A stretch of 64,000 bases of DNA from NCBI RefSeq assembly GCF_008329535.1, contig NZ_NPKR01000005.1, forward strand, positions 310,001 to 374,000, read 5' to 3'. The notes under the pieces are model-generated. The model saw nothing but the letters and a program-made list of their open reading frames with translations, had not been told where the DNA came from and did no database searches. Positions 8,938-18,334 of this stretch are shown here, in pieces; positions within the stretch are counted from its first letter, which is position 1, and the number at the start of each line of letters is the position of its first letter. The position numbers were made by a program, and so were the translations under genes. Source of the stretch: Mycolicibacterium sp. P1-18. GTDB taxonomy: Bacteria; Actinomycetota; Actinomycetes; Mycobacteriales; Mycobacteriaceae.

Positions 8938-9815
8938 GGCGTAGAGGGTAGTGGGCCGTCCGACAGGGCGTCGGCGAGCGCGTCGCGCCAGGGGCGGAGC
9001 GGGCTCAGTCCGGCGGCGGCGGACTGCTCGGATCCCAGGGCCGAGTACGTCGGCCGCGGCGCGGGCCGGGGATGGCGGTCGGTCCCGACGGGCCGGACCC
9101 GCTCCGGGTCGGCGCCCACCAACTCGAACACCGCGCGGGCCTGGTCGAACCGGCTGACCGCCCCCTGGTTGGCGGCGTGCAACACCGATTCCCCGATGGA
9201 TCCGCCGACGACCTGGAGCAGCGCGTCGACGAGGTCGCCGACGTAGGTCGGCGACCCGATCTGGTCGGCCACGACGTCGACGGTCCCGTCCCCGGCGGCC
9301 AACTTCCGCATGACGGACACGAAGTCGCTGCCACCCTCGGCCCCCGCATAGATCCACGCGGTGCGTACGACGTGCGCGTTGGGCATCGCCGACAGCACCT
9401 CGAACTCACCCTCGAGCTTCGTGCGGCCGTACACGCTCGTCGGGCCGGTCTCGTCCCCGATCTCGTACGGGCGCGGCTGCCCACCCCCGAAGTCACCGCT
9501 GAACACGTAGTCGGTCGAGATGTGGACCAGTTCGGCGCCCGCCCTGGCGCAGGCATGGGCGACGTTCTCGGCGCCGTGTGCGTTGACGGCTCTGGCACCG
9601 GCCTCGTCGGCCTCGGCGTCGTCGACCCTGGTGTAGGCCGCGCAGTTGACCACCACGTCGCCCGGCCCGACGTGCCGCTGCGGCGCCGCGGGGTCGGTGA
9701 CGTCGCACTCGGCGGAGCTCAGGGCCAGCACCTCGAGCCCGCGCCGGCGCGCCTCGGCAGCCAGTGTTCGCCCGACGAGACCGCCGGCCCCGGTGATCAC
9801 CAAACGCTCAGACAT
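8934..9815 (-). CDS. rmlD: dTDP-4-dehydrorhamnose reductase RmlD
   Basis: RmlD performs the last step of dTDP-L-rhamnose synthesis and supplies WbbL. The 293-residue protein has the Rossmann start LVITGAGGLVG, the STDYVFSG stretch and the YGRTK active-site Tyr-Lys pair, ending with the typical RPAPRPTYSALGSEQ. An ATG at 9815 is used; a GTG 18 bases upstream is equally possible and neither has a clear Shine-Dalgarno. It is divergent from the LCP gene with fewer than 70 bases between them. Confidence 0.94.
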   Translation of the reverse strand: MSERLVITGAGGLVGRTLAAEARRRGLEVLALSSAECDVTDPAAPQRHVGPGDVVVNCAAYTRVDDAEADEAGARAVNAHGAENVAHACARAGAELVHISTDYVFSGDFGGGQPRPYEIGDETGPTSVYGRTKLEGEFEVLSAMPNAHVVRTAWIYAGAEGGSDFVSVMRKLAAGDGTVDVVADQIGSPTYVGDLVDALLQVVGGSIGESVLHAANQGAVSRFDQARAVFELVGADPERVRPVGTDRHPRPAPRPTYSALGSEQSAAAGLSPLRPWRDALADALSDGPLPSTP

Positions 9816-9883
9816 GTCTGCAGAGTCTGGCACGCCGAGGTGCGTTACCCCGTCTTCGGGCGACTCGCCAGTAGCCTGGGCTG

Positions 9884-11365
9884 ATGCCAGGTCGCCTTTC
9901 CCGCATCGTTGCCGTGGTCGCGGCAGCGGTGATCGTCATCGGCACCGGCGTCGCCTGGGGCAAGATCCGCTCCTTCGAGAACGGCATCAACCACGTGTCG
10001 TCGGCGGCGCTCGGCGGCGGCGGCGAGGACGGCGCGATCGACATCCTGCTCGTCGGGATGGACAGCCGCACCGACGCACACGGCAACCCGCTCTCGGCCG
10101 ACGAACTCGCCACGCTGCGGGCCGGCGACGACGTGTCCACCAACACCGACACGATCATCCTGGTCCGCATCCCGAACAACGGCGAGTCCGCGACCGCGAT
10201 CTCCATCCCCCGCGACTCCTACGTGGAGGCGCCCGGCGACCTCGGCAAGACCAAGATCAACGGCGTCTTCGGTCAGGTCAAGCTGGAGAAGATGAAGGAG
10301 CTCGTCGAGCAGCAGGGCGAGGACCCCGCCGTCGCCGAGCCGAAGGCCACCGAGGCCGCCCGCGAGGCCCTCATCGAAACCGTCGCGAAGCTGACCGGCG
10401 TGACGGTCGACCACTACGCCGAGATCGGACTGCTGGGCTTCGCCCTCATCACCGACGCGCTGGGCGGCGTCGACGTCTGCCTCAAGGATCCCGTCTACGA
10501 ACCCCTCTCCGGTGCCGACTTCCCCGCGGGCCCGCAGAAGCTCGACGGACCGCAGGCGCTAAGCTTCGTCCGTCAGCGCCACGATCTGCCCCGCGGCGAC
10601 CTCGACCGGGTGACGCGCCAGCAGGCCGTGATGGCCGCGCTTGCCCACCAGGTGATCTCGAGCAAGACGTTGTCGAGCCCGGCCACCCTCAACCGGCTGC
10701 AGGACGCCGTGCAGCGGTCGGTCGTGCTGTCCGACGGGTGGGACATCATGGACTTCGTCACCCAGATGCAGAAGCTGGCCGGCGGCAACGTCGCCTTCGC
10801 CACCATCCCCGTGCTGCAGGAGGACGGGTGGAGTGACGACGGCATGCAGAGCGTCGTACGGGTCGACCCCACCCAGGTCCAGGACTTCGTCACCGGCCTG
10901 CTGCACGACCAGGCCGAGGGCAAGACCGAGGTGCTCGCGTACTCGCCCAGCAAGACCACCGCAGACGTGGTGAACGACTCTGACATCAACGGTCTGGCGG
11001 CCTCGGTCTCCGAGGTGCTCACCGCCAAGGGCTTCGTCGAGGGCAACGTGGGCAACAACGAGGCCGAACGCGTGGCGAGCAGCCAGATTCGCGCCGCGAA
11101 GGTCGACGACCTCGGCGCACAGGCAGTGTCGAAGGAATTGGGCAACCTGCCCGTCGTCGAGGATCCGTCGATGGCCCCCGGTGCGGTCAAGGTGGTGCTC
11201 GCCAGCGACTACACCGGGCCCGGATCGGGCCTCGGCAACGAGGTCGCCAGCGGCGATTCGACCGGCGCCACCGTCGACCAGGCAGCCGCCTCGGCCACCG
11301 ACGCCCCCCTGCCCGCGCCGCCCATCATCACCGCGGGTACCAGTGGACCGGAGTGCGTAGCCTGA
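9884..11365 (+). CDS. lcp1: LytR-CpsA-Psr family ligase (Lcp1-like, Rv3267)
   Basis: This 493-residue membrane-anchored protein has one transmembrane segment (about 6-25). The LCP domain follows with its polyprenyl-phosphate and catalytic residues: GMDSRTD, ISIPRDSYVE, KINGVFG, SFVRQRHDLPRGDLDR. The C-terminal LytR_C domain lies at about 355-450. Its orthologue Lcp1 transfers arabinogalactan from the lipid carrier to peptidoglycan. It faces away from rmlD-wbbL, which build the linker it uses, so the two operons serve one pathway. The next gene's start overlaps its stop. Confidence 0.92.
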   Translation: MPGRLSRIVAVVAAAVIVIGTGVAWGKIRSFENGINHVSSAALGGGGEDGAIDILLVGMDSRTDAHGNPLSADELATLRAGDDVSTNTDTIILVRIPNNGESATAISIPRDSYVEAPGDLGKTKINGVFGQVKLEKMKELVEQQGEDPAVAEPKATEAAREALIETVAKLTGVTVDHYAEIGLLGFALITDALGGVDVCLKDPVYEPLSGADFPAGPQKLDGPQALSFVRQRHDLPRGDLDRVTRQQAVMAALAHQVISSKTLSSPATLNRLQDAVQRSVVLSDGWDIMDFVTQMQKLAGGNVAFATIPVLQEDGWSDDGMQSVVRVDPTQVQDFVTGLLHDQAEGKTEVLAYSPSKTTADVVNDSDINGLAASVSEVLTAKGFVEGNVGNNEAERVASSQIRAAKVDDLGAQAVSKELGNLPVVEDPSMAPGAVKVVLASDYTGPGSGLGNEVASGDSTGATVDQAAASATDAPLPAPPIITAGTSGPECVA

Positions 11366-12075
11366 CGAATCTTGGCTCAGCGGTGCTGAATCCGCTCCTG
11401 GCCCTCCCCTCCGCACCCCGCATCACCTATTACGACGACGCCACCGGCGAGCGCATCGAGCTGTCGACGGTGACGCTGGCCAACTGGGCGGCCAAGACGG
11501 GCAACTTGTTGCGCGACGAGCTGGGCGCCGGGCCGGGCAGCCGCGTAGCCGTCCAACTGCCCGCCCACTGGCAAACCCTGGGCGTACTCCTCGGCATCTG
11601 GTTCATCGGCGCGGAAGTCGTCCTCGGACAGGGTGATTGCGACGTCGCCTGCTGCACCGTCGACCGCCTGGGCGAGGCCGACGCTGCCGTGGGGCAGATG
11701 GGCGACGTGGTGGCGTTCTCCCTCGACGCCTTCGGCAAGCCGGTCCCCGACCTGCCCTTCGGCATCACCGACTACGCCACGTCGGTCCGCGCGCACGGTG
11801 ACCAGATCGTCCCCGAACGCGCTCCCGGACCCGCGCTCGACGGCGCCACCGCGGACGACGTCCTCGCGGCCGCCACCGCGTCTGCCACCGCAGGTGGGCT
11901 CAGCGCGGCGAGCCGGGTGCTGTCCTCGGCACCCTGGGACACGGCCGCCGCCGTCGTCGACCGCGTGCTCGCGGTACTGGTGGCAGGCGGATCCGTGGTC
12001 CAGGTCGCCCATCCCGACCCCGCCGCACAGGCCCGCCGCCGCGAGGCCGAGAAGGTCACCGCGGAGCTGGACTAG
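11353..12075 (+). CDS. TIGR03089 family protein (Rv3268-like)
   Basis: This 240-residue protein resembles the N-terminal part of acyl-CoA synthetases/AMP ligases (ITYYDDATGERIELS, LANWAAKTGNLLRDE, RVAVQLPAHWQT) but stops before the adenylation core, so it should not be an active ligase. The family is confined to mycobacteria and relatives and always sits after the LCP gene. The GTG at 11353 lies 13 bases inside the LCP gene. Function unknown. Its last 20 bases overlap the convergent glycosidase gene. Confidence 0.82.
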   Translation: MRSLTNLGSAVLNPLLALPSAPRITYYDDATGERIELSTVTLANWAAKTGNLLRDELGAGPGSRVAVQLPAHWQTLGVLLGIWFIGAEVVLGQGDCDVACCTVDRLGEADAAVGQMGDVVAFSLDAFGKPVPDLPFGITDYATSVRAHGDQIVPERAPGPALDGATADDVLAAATASATAGGLSAASRVLSSAPWDTAAAVVDRVLAVLVAGGSVVQVAHPDPAAQARRREAEKVTAELD

Positions 12076-13195
12076 ACCCGTCGGCTGCCGCGCCACGCAT
12101 GCCGAAGTAGGACGTCACGACGCGCTCGGCCGGCTTGGGGGTCCCGTCGGACCGGAAGATTCCGAGGGTGTCGTCGGCCTCCCGGCTCGCCGAGTTGCGG
12201 TCCCGCATGGTGTAGACGTACACCGGACCGGTGAAGGGCAGGGTGCGCCACGTGGCGAGCATGTCGTCGAGGTACTCCGCCTGCGCCTTCTCACCGACCT
12301 CGGAGGACGGTTCGCCGTACTCGGTGGCCCAGATCTTCTTGTCCCCGTCACCGTTGGCGAGCATGGCCTCGCGAATTCCGTTGAGCTGGTTCAGGGGTGC
12401 GTCGGGATGCCAGCTCTCGGAGAACTTCATCGTGTACTGGTACGGGTGGTAGGCCAACGCGTCGAAGGAGTTCTTCGCCCCGGCGGCGTACATGCCCGAG
12501 ACGAACTTCACCGGATCCATGGCGAGCGTCGAATAGTCCACCACCGAGCCCAATCCGGCGGCGACCACCACCGCCGAGGGAGCCATCGCCTTGATCGACG
12601 GGTACGCGGCCTTGAGCAGGTCGGCGTATCCCGCCGGATCGGGCGCGGGAGCGAAGAACGCCGACCCGTTCGGCTCGTTCCAGATCTCGTAGGCGGCGAC
12701 CTTGCCCCGAAAGTGTTCGGCCACCTTGCCGGCGAACACCCCGAACGCCGCAGGCGACGCGGGCCGCCCTGCGATCGCGGGCTGACCGGGGACCACTGCC
12801 CATCCCGGCGGAGAGTTCAACGTGGCCAAGATTGAAAACTTCTGCGCGGCAACGGCGTTCACCGTCTTGTCGACCATGCTCCAGTCGTAGACGTTCGGAC
12901 TGGGCTCGATCGCCGCCCACGGGACCAGAAGCCGCACCGTGGTGACGCCCAACTGCTTCATCCGCCCGACGGCATCGACCACCTGGGCCGGGGGCAGACC
13001 GAGCAGATCGGAGTCGGCGATGCCCACCGTGGTGGGGCGCTGGTCCAGCGTCGCCGCCGCCGCCCTCGTGGTGGTGGCGGGCTCAGCCGCCGGACGCGGT
13101 GCGTCGGCGGGGTGTCCGCAACCGGCCGCCAGCAGCGCGCACGTCGCAATCACCACGCCCAACCGTCGAAGACCCGGCAGTGGTGCTCGGGTCAT
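12056..13195 (-). CDS. Secreted GH39/PslG-like glycosidase lipoprotein
   Basis: This 379-residue protein has a lipoprotein signal peptide with lipobox LLAAGC (Cys26) and then a TIM-barrel glycosidase. The acid/base glutamate is in EIWNEPNG (Glu174) and the probable nucleophile in WATEYGEPS (Glu292), the clan GH-A arrangement seen in PslG-type GH39 enzymes. PslG trims the Psl exopolysaccharide in Pseudomonas; a similar editing job on a cell-surface glycan is inferred here. The stop overlaps the convergent TIGR03089 gene. I know no gene at this position in M. tuberculosis, so it may be an insertion. Confidence 0.85.
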   Translation of the reverse strand: MTRAPLPGLRRLGVVIATCALLAAGCGHPADAPRPAAEPATTTRAAAATLDQRPTTVGIADSDLLGLPPAQVVDAVGRMKQLGVTTVRLLVPWAAIEPSPNVYDWSMVDKTVNAVAAQKFSILATLNSPPGWAVVPGQPAIAGRPASPAAFGVFAGKVAEHFRGKVAAYEIWNEPNGSAFFAPAPDPAGYADLLKAAYPSIKAMAPSAVVVAAGLGSVVDYSTLAMDPVKFVSGMYAAGAKNSFDALAYHPYQYTMKFSESWHPDAPLNQLNGIREAMLANGDGDKKIWATEYGEPSSEVGEKAQAEYLDDMLATWRTLPFTGPVYVYTMRDRNSASREADDTLGIFRSDGTPKPAERVVTSYFGMRGAAADGSSPAPR

Positions 13196-13273
13196 CGGGG
13201 TCTCCAGTGTTCGGGAGTCGGGTCAGCGTCACATTACTAGAACGTGACGCCGACGCATCCGGCTCCGAAGACC

Positions 13274-14437
13274 TCAGCGCAGCAGCGCGCGTGACATCAC
13301 GACACGCTGAATCTGGTTGGTGCCCTCGTAGATCTGGGTGATCTTGGCGTCGCGCATGTACCGCTCCACCGGGAAGTCCACGGTGTAGCCGTAGCCGCCG
13401 AACAACTGGACGGCGTTGGTGGTGACCTCCATCGCGACGTCGGAGGCGTAGCACTTGGCCGCCGAGGAGATGAACCCGAGGTTCGGCTCGCCGCGCTCGG
13501 CACGGGCGGCCGCCGTGTACACCATCAGCCGGGCGGCCTCGATCTTCATCGCCATGTCGGCGAGCATGAACTGCGTGTTCTGGAAGTCGCTGATGGACTT
13601 GCCGAACTGCTTGCGCTCCTTGGTGTAGGCGATCGACGCCTCCAGTGCACCCTGGGCGATGCCGACCGCCTGCGCGCCGATCGTGGGACGCGTGTGGTCC
13701 AACGTCGCGAGCGCGGTCTTGAACCCGGTCCCCGGCTCGCCGATGATGCGGTCACCGGGAATGCGGCAGTCCTCGAAGTACAGGTCGGTGGTGGGCGACC
13801 CCTTGATGCCCATCTTGCGTTCCTTGGCACCGACGGTGAAGCCGGGGTCGTCGGCGTGCACGACGAACGCCGAGATGCCGTTGGCGCCCTTGTCGGGATC
13901 GGTCACGGCCATCACCGTGTACCAGGTTGACTTGCCGCCGTTGGAGATCCAGCACTTCGAGCCGTTGAGCACCCAGTCGTCGCCGTCGGCCTTGGCGCGC
14001 GTGCGCATGGCGGCCGCGTCGCTGCCCGCCTCGCGCTCGGACAGGGCATAGGAGGCAGTCGCCTCGCCCGACCCGATCGACGGCAGCACCTGCTTCTTGA
14101 GTTCCTCGGAACCGCGCAGCAGCATGCCCATGGTGCCGAGCTTGTTGCAGATCGGGATCAGCGACGAGGAGGCGCACACCCGCGCGACCTCTTCGATGAC
14201 GATGCACGCCGCGACGGAGTCGCCGCCCTGGCCGCCGTACTCCTCGGGGATGTGGATCGCCGAGAACCCCGACGAATTCAGGGCCTTCAGGGCTTCGTCG
14301 GTGTAACGAGCCTTTTCGTCGACGTCGGCCGCGTACGGCGCGATCTCCTTGTCGCACAGGTCGCGGAGGACCTTGCGCATCTCGACGTGCTCGTCGGACA
14401 ACTGAAAGACGTCGAAGGACGGGTTACCGATGGACAT
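13274..14437 (-). CDS. fadE25: Acyl-CoA dehydrogenase FadE25
   Basis: This 387-residue flavoprotein oxidises acyl-CoA to the enoyl-CoA. It shows the family landmarks YALSEREAGSDAA, WISNGGKSTWYTV, DHTRPTIGAQAVGIAQGALE and, near the end, IYEGTNQIQRVVMSRALLR with the catalytic glutamate in YEGT. It is nearly identical along its length to M. tuberculosis Rv3274c. The ATG at 14437 follows AGGAG at proper distance; an in-frame GTG 21 bases upstream is less likely. Confidence 0.96.
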   Translation of the reverse strand: MSIGNPSFDVFQLSDEHVEMRKVLRDLCDKEIAPYAADVDEKARYTDEALKALNSSGFSAIHIPEEYGGQGGDSVAACIVIEEVARVCASSSLIPICNKLGTMGMLLRGSEELKKQVLPSIGSGEATASYALSEREAGSDAAAMRTRAKADGDDWVLNGSKCWISNGGKSTWYTVMAVTDPDKGANGISAFVVHADDPGFTVGAKERKMGIKGSPTTDLYFEDCRIPGDRIIGEPGTGFKTALATLDHTRPTIGAQAVGIAQGALEASIAYTKERKQFGKSISDFQNTQFMLADMAMKIEAARLMVYTAAARAERGEPNLGFISSAAKCYASDVAMEVTTNAVQLFGGYGYTVDFPVERYMRDAKITQIYEGTNQIQRVVMSRALLR

Positions 14438-14491
14438 GTACGACTCCTCGCTACTCACCGGTAACTTTACCCGCGAGCCCCGCGAAAGCCG

Positions 14492-15325
14492 CTATCGGCC
14501 CGTGGTGCCCTTGCCCGAGACGAGCTGCATGCCACGCACCAACTGCCGGTACGACGCGTGATAGGCCGACCTGGCCGTCTCGCTCCGGCGCAACAGGTCC
14601 ACGGCGGTCACCGGCGCCAGGTACACCACGGGGTGTCCGGCGAACACCGTCGAATCCGACTGGATGCGCAGGCTGCCGGCGAAGGCCGCCTCGAGTTCGG
14701 CGCGGTAGACGTCGCAGAACTCGGGCTGGGTGAAGTACACCTTGTTGAAGCCGATGGCGAACGGGGCCAGCTTGGCACCGTCGTCGAGGTATCTCAGCGT
14801 GCCGACCGCGACGCCCGGCCACTGCTGGTTGAAGATGTCGTCGGCGATCACGATGCCACCGTCGGCGAGGGTCTCCTCGGCCAACCGCATGTCGCTGTAG
14901 ACGATCTCGGCCGTGTGGCCGCCGTCGACGCTGAAGAAGCGGATCGGGCCGCCGGCCTTCTCCGTCAGCACCGTGGGCTCGAGCTTGGTGGAGTCACCCT
15001 GGTGCAGCACCACGCCGTCGGTCGTCGACCAGAGGGCCACGTTGTCGGTGAACTTGTCGAGGTTGCCGTTGCCGGACTTGTCGACGTTGAGCTCCTGGTC
15101 GCCGAACAGGTCGATCGCCACCGACGTGCCCGTGCCCCGCTGCAGCAGGTGCAGCGGAATGAACAGCCTGCCGTGGTGCACACCGATCTCGGCGACGGCG
15201 CCGGCGACCTTGCGCGCCCGTTGGGCGTCGTCGAGCACCTTCAGGACCGGCAGGTTGCCCGGCTCGAGAAAGCCGCTGACGAACCGATAGCCGACGTTGC
15301 TGTACCGCTCGAATGTGCGCTTCAT
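14492..15325 (-). CDS. Class I SAM-dependent methyltransferase (Methyltransf_24 type)
   Basis: This 277-residue protein has AEIGVHHGRLF as the SAM-binding glycine region, VAIDLFGDQELNV as the following acidic strand, FFSVDGGHTAEIV and GGIVIADDIFNQ. This pattern fits the Methyltransf_24 group, which often methylates sugars or glycolipids. It lies between fadE25 and purE. The ATG at 15325 is used, with AGGA upstream; a GTG six bases earlier is possible. Substrate unknown. Confidence 0.8.
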   Translation of the reverse strand: MKRTFERYSNVGYRFVSGFLEPGNLPVLKVLDDAQRARKVAGAVAEIGVHHGRLFIPLHLLQRGTGTSVAIDLFGDQELNVDKSGNGNLDKFTDNVALWSTTDGVVLHQGDSTKLEPTVLTEKAGGPIRFFSVDGGHTAEIVYSDMRLAEETLADGGIVIADDIFNQQWPGVAVGTLRYLDDGAKLAPFAIGFNKVYFTQPEFCDVYRAELEAAFAGSLRIQSDSTVFAGHPVVYLAPVTAVDLLRRSETARSAYHASYRQLVRGMQLVSGKGTTGR

Positions 15326-15336
15326 CGCCACTGATC

Positions 15337-15849
15337 CTACGTGCCCAGGAGCCGATCCCGCAGCGCTGCATCCTTTTGCAGCACCATCTCTTCCAGGCCC
15401 GCCTGGAAGGCCTCCATCCGACCCCGCAGGCCCGGGTCGGCCGCGCCGAGGATGCGGACCGCCAGTAGCCCGGCGTTGCGGGCGCCACCGATCGAGACGG
15501 TCGCCACGGGGACGCCCGCCGGCATCTGCACGATCGACAGCAGGGAATCGAGGCCGTCGAGGCGCGCCAGCGGCACCGGGACGCCGATCACGGGCAGCGG
15601 GGTGGCCGCGGCGACCATGCCGGGCAGGTGCGCCGCACCCCCTGCGCCGGCGATGACGACCTCGATCCCCCGTCCCGCGGCGCCGCGGGCGTAGTCCAGC
15701 ATCCGGCCGGGCGTGCGATGCGCCGACACCACGCCGACCTCGAAGGGCACCTCGAACTCCACCAGCGCGGTGACGGCGTCCTCCATCACGTTCCAGTCGC
15801 TGTCGCTGCCCATGATGACGCCGACCCGCGGCGAGCTGCGCCCGGTCAT
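15337..15849 (-). CDS. purE: N5-carboxyaminoimidazole ribonucleotide mutase PurE
   Basis: PurE converts N5-CAIR to CAIR in purine synthesis. The 170-residue protein has [18 protein letters not shown] with the catalytic histidine, [11 protein letters not shown] and PVIGVPV, all diagnostic. The ATG at 15849 follows GAAGAAGAG and gives a start like the M. tuberculosis protein. An ATG at 15882 that overlaps the purK stop is the alternative. The pair purK-purE is an operon on the minus strand. Confidence 0.95.
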   Translation of the reverse strand: MTGRSSPRVGVIMGSDSDWNVMEDAVTALVEFEVPFEVGVVSAHRTPGRMLDYARGAAGRGIEVVIAGAGGAAHLPGMVAAATPLPVIGVPVPLARLDGLDSLLSIVQMPAGVPVATVSIGGARNAGLLAVRILGAADPGLRGRMEAFQAGLEEMVLQKDAALRDRLLGT

Positions 15850-15871
15850 CTCTTCTTCGCGCGAGCGCTCA

Positions 15872-17083
15872 TCAGTCGCCATGTTCATCCCATCCGTCCG
15901 TCCATTCGCCGTGCGAGAGCCAGTGCGCGGCGCGGACCGCGCGCTCCCGAACCTCCGCGACGTACTCTGCGTCGTCGACCGAACCTCCGGCGGCGCCCAG
16001 CACGTTGACGTGGCCGATCTTGCGCCCGGGCCGCTCGCCCTTTCCGTACAGGTGCACCTTCGCCTCCGGAAGCCGGGCGAACAGGTGGTGCAGGCGCTCG
16101 TCCATGCCCATCTCGGGGGCCTGCGGCGCACCGAGCACGTTGGCCATCACCGTTACCGGCGCGATGGCAGCGGTCGAACCCAGCGGGTAGTCGAGGACGG
16201 CGCGCAGATGCTGCTCGAACTGGCTGGTGACGGCGCCGTTCATGGTCCAGTGTCCGGTGTTGTGCGGTCGCATCGCCAGCTCGTTGACCAGCAGCTCACC
16301 GTCGACGGTCTCGAACAGTTCGACGGCGAGCACGCCGACGACGCCCAGCTCACCTGCCAGCCGCAGTCCCAGCTGCTCGGCCGCGCCGGCCAGCTCGCGG
16401 TCGAGGTTGGGCGCCGGGGCCATCACCTCGACGCAGATGCCGTCGCGCTGGACCGACTGCACGACCGGCCACGCCGCGCCCTGCCCGAACGGCGAGCGCG
16501 CCACCAGGGCCGACAGCTCGCGGCGCATGTTCACCCGCTCCTCGAGCAGCACCTCGACGCCGTCGGCGAGATAGCGCTCCGTCACCGAACGCGCCTCGTC
16601 GAGGTCCTTGGCGAGCGTGACGCCGCGGCCGTCGTATCCGCCGCGTGCGGTCTTGACGACGATCGGGCCGTCGACCCGCGCCGCGAAGGCGTCCACGTCG
16701 GCGAGCTGGACGGCCTCGGCGAACCGGGGAACGGGCGCGCCGAGGGCCTCGAGCCGGCGGCGCATCACCAGCTTGTCCTGCGCGTGGATCAGCGCCTGCG
16801 GTGGCGGTGCCACGTTCACGCCGGCGTCGACCAGTGCCTGCAGCAGCTCGGTGGGCACGTGCTCGTGGTCGAACGTCAGAGCCGAGGCGCCCTCGGCGAC
16901 CTTGGCCAGCGCCTCGGCGTCGGTATGCGAACCGATGACCACGTCGGGGGCCACCAGGGCCGCGGGATCACCGGGAGAGGCGGCCAGCACGCGCAGCGTC
17001 TGACCCAGGGCGATCGCCGCTTGGTGGGTCATCCTGGCCAGCTGTCCGCCACCGATCATGGCTACGACGGGAGGTGCACTCAC
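15872..17083 (-). CDS. purK: N5-carboxyaminoimidazole ribonucleotide synthase PurK
   Basis: PurK is the ATP-grasp ligase that forms N5-CAIR from AIR, bicarbonate and ATP. The 403-residue protein begins [18 protein letters not shown] and contains [20 protein letters not shown] and [14 protein letters not shown], the ATP-grasp and substrate loops. The GTG at 17083 is chosen because the Rossmann-like GGGQLARM must be near the N-terminus; the frame opens further but without homology. It is divergent from the GtrA gene. Confidence 0.95.
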   Translation of the reverse strand: MSAPPVVAMIGGGQLARMTHQAAIALGQTLRVLAASPGDPAALVAPDVVIGSHTDAEALAKVAEGASALTFDHEHVPTELLQALVDAGVNVAPPPQALIHAQDKLVMRRRLEALGAPVPRFAEAVQLADVDAFAARVDGPIVVKTARGGYDGRGVTLAKDLDEARSVTERYLADGVEVLLEERVNMRRELSALVARSPFGQGAAWPVVQSVQRDGICVEVMAPAPNLDRELAGAAEQLGLRLAGELGVVGVLAVELFETVDGELLVNELAMRPHNTGHWTMNGAVTSQFEQHLRAVLDYPLGSTAAIAPVTVMANVLGAPQAPEMGMDERLHHLFARLPEAKVHLYGKGERPGRKIGHVNVLGAAGGSVDDAEYVAEVRERAVRAAHWLSHGEWTDGWDEHGD

Positions 17084-17178
17084 GGCCCCTATGTTGTCAC
17101 GGCCCCAACACCCGGCCGCACCCGTCGCGACCTGCGCGGCTACGCGTAGCATCACCCGTTTCCGTAGAATGACCTCTC

Positions 17179-17844
17179 GTGTCCTTCACCGATGCCACCA
17201 TTGCGCGCCTGCCGCGTGCGATGCGGCCCTTCGCCGAACAGCATCACGAGCTCATCAAGTTCGCGATCGTGGGCGGCACCACGTTCATCATCGACTCCGC
17301 GATCTTCTACACGTTGAAGCTGACGATCCTCGAGCCCAAGCCGGTCACGGCGAAGATCATCTCGGGCATCGTCGCCGTGATCGCCTCCTACATCCTCAAC
17401 CGTGAGTGGAGCTTCCGCGACCGCGGCGGCCGCGAGCGACATCACGAAGCGCTGCTGTTCTTCGGGGTCAGCGGCATCGGCGTGCTGATCTGCATGGTGC
17501 CGCTGTGGGTGTCGAGCTACGTGCTGGAACTCCGCGTGCCCATGGTCAGCCTGACCATGGAGAACATCGCCGACTTCATCTCCGCCTACGTCATCGGCAA
17601 CCTGCTTCAGATGGCGTTCCGATTCTGGGCGTTCCGGCGCTGGGTCTTCCCCGACGAGTTCGGCCGCAATCCCGACAAGGCGGTCGAGGCCGCCATCACC
17701 GCGGGTGGCATCGCCGAGGCCCTCGAGGACGAAGCCGAGAAGGCTCACGACGCGGGCGCGGTCACCTCGCTTCGCAGCCGGCGCTCACGCCGCGACGATC
17801 AGCTCGGGGACTCCTCCGACCCAAGGGTGTCGAAGACTTCGTGA
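17179..17844 (+). CDS. GtrA-family membrane protein (Rv3277-like)
   Basis: This 221-residue protein has the GtrA fold of four transmembrane segments (about 26-50, 58-78, 92-112, 130-155), including FAIVGGTTFIIDSAIFY and SYILNREWSF. GtrA proteins are thought to help move polyprenyl-linked sugars across the membrane. A charged cytosolic tail follows after residue 160. It starts with GTG at 17179. The last 46 bases overlap the convergent PH-domain gene. Partner glycosyltransferase unknown. Confidence 0.88.
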   Translation: MSFTDATIARLPRAMRPFAEQHHELIKFAIVGGTTFIIDSAIFYTLKLTILEPKPVTAKIISGIVAVIASYILNREWSFRDRGGRERHHEALLFFGVSGIGVLICMVPLWVSSYVLELRVPMVSLTMENIADFISAYVIGNLLQMAFRFWAFRRWVFPDEFGRNPDKAVEAAITAGGIAEALEDEAEKAHDAGAVTSLRSRRSRRDDQLGDSSDPRVSKTS

Positions 17845-18317
17845 TACAGCAGTGAGTGAACCTGCTCCACGCGCGGAATGTCGTGGAACTCCAGGGGATC
17901 TTGCGACGCCGACTCGATGATCAGGGTTCCGGTACGCAGCACGCGGTCGGCCAGGCCGTGCCGAAATTCCACGCTGTTGATCCGCGCCAGCGGGATGTCG
18001 ATGCCCGAGCGCGTCATCACGCCGTGCCGGAACATCACCCGGCGGTCGGTGATGACGAAGTGCGTCGAGCGCCAGTTGAACACCGGCCACGCCACCAGCC
18101 ACCCGACCAGGATCAGCCAGATCACGCCGATGACGATCATGACGATGTTCTTGGCCGTCTGCTCCCACGTCATGCGGTTCACCACGCCCAGCCCGAACGC
18201 CGCCACGGCGGTGGCCAGCAGCAGCACTAACACCGGACCGATCAGCCGCTTCCAGTGCGGATGACGGTGAAGGACCACGCGTTCGTCGCCGGCCAGCACG
18301 TTGTCGGGATATCCCAC
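17799..18317 (-). CDS. PH-domain membrane protein (Rv3278c-like)
   Basis: This 172-residue protein has two transmembrane helices (about 25-46 and 60-80) followed by a bacterial PH (bPH2, DUF304-type) domain with FVITDRRVMFRHGVMTRSG and IPLARINSVEF. Such proteins are membrane-anchored and of unclear function. It starts with GTG at 18317, next to birA on the same strand. The tail overlaps the GtrA gene by 46 bases, a large overlap that suggests the C-termini are fixed in both. Confidence 0.85.
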   Translation of the reverse strand: MGYPDNVLAGDERVVLHRHPHWKRLIGPVLVLLLATAVAAFGLGVVNRMTWEQTAKNIVMIVIGVIWLILVGWLVAWPVFNWRSTHFVITDRRVMFRHGVMTRSGIDIPLARINSVEFRHGLADRVLRTGTLIIESASQDPLEFHDIPRVEQVHSLLYHEVFDTLGSEESPS

Positions 18318-18334
18318 GGGCTGACTCTACCCAG

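Noticed and set aside
15713..17149. Plus-strand open frame of 478 codons opposite purE-purK
   Set aside because: It is the antisense of purK, with no family motif.
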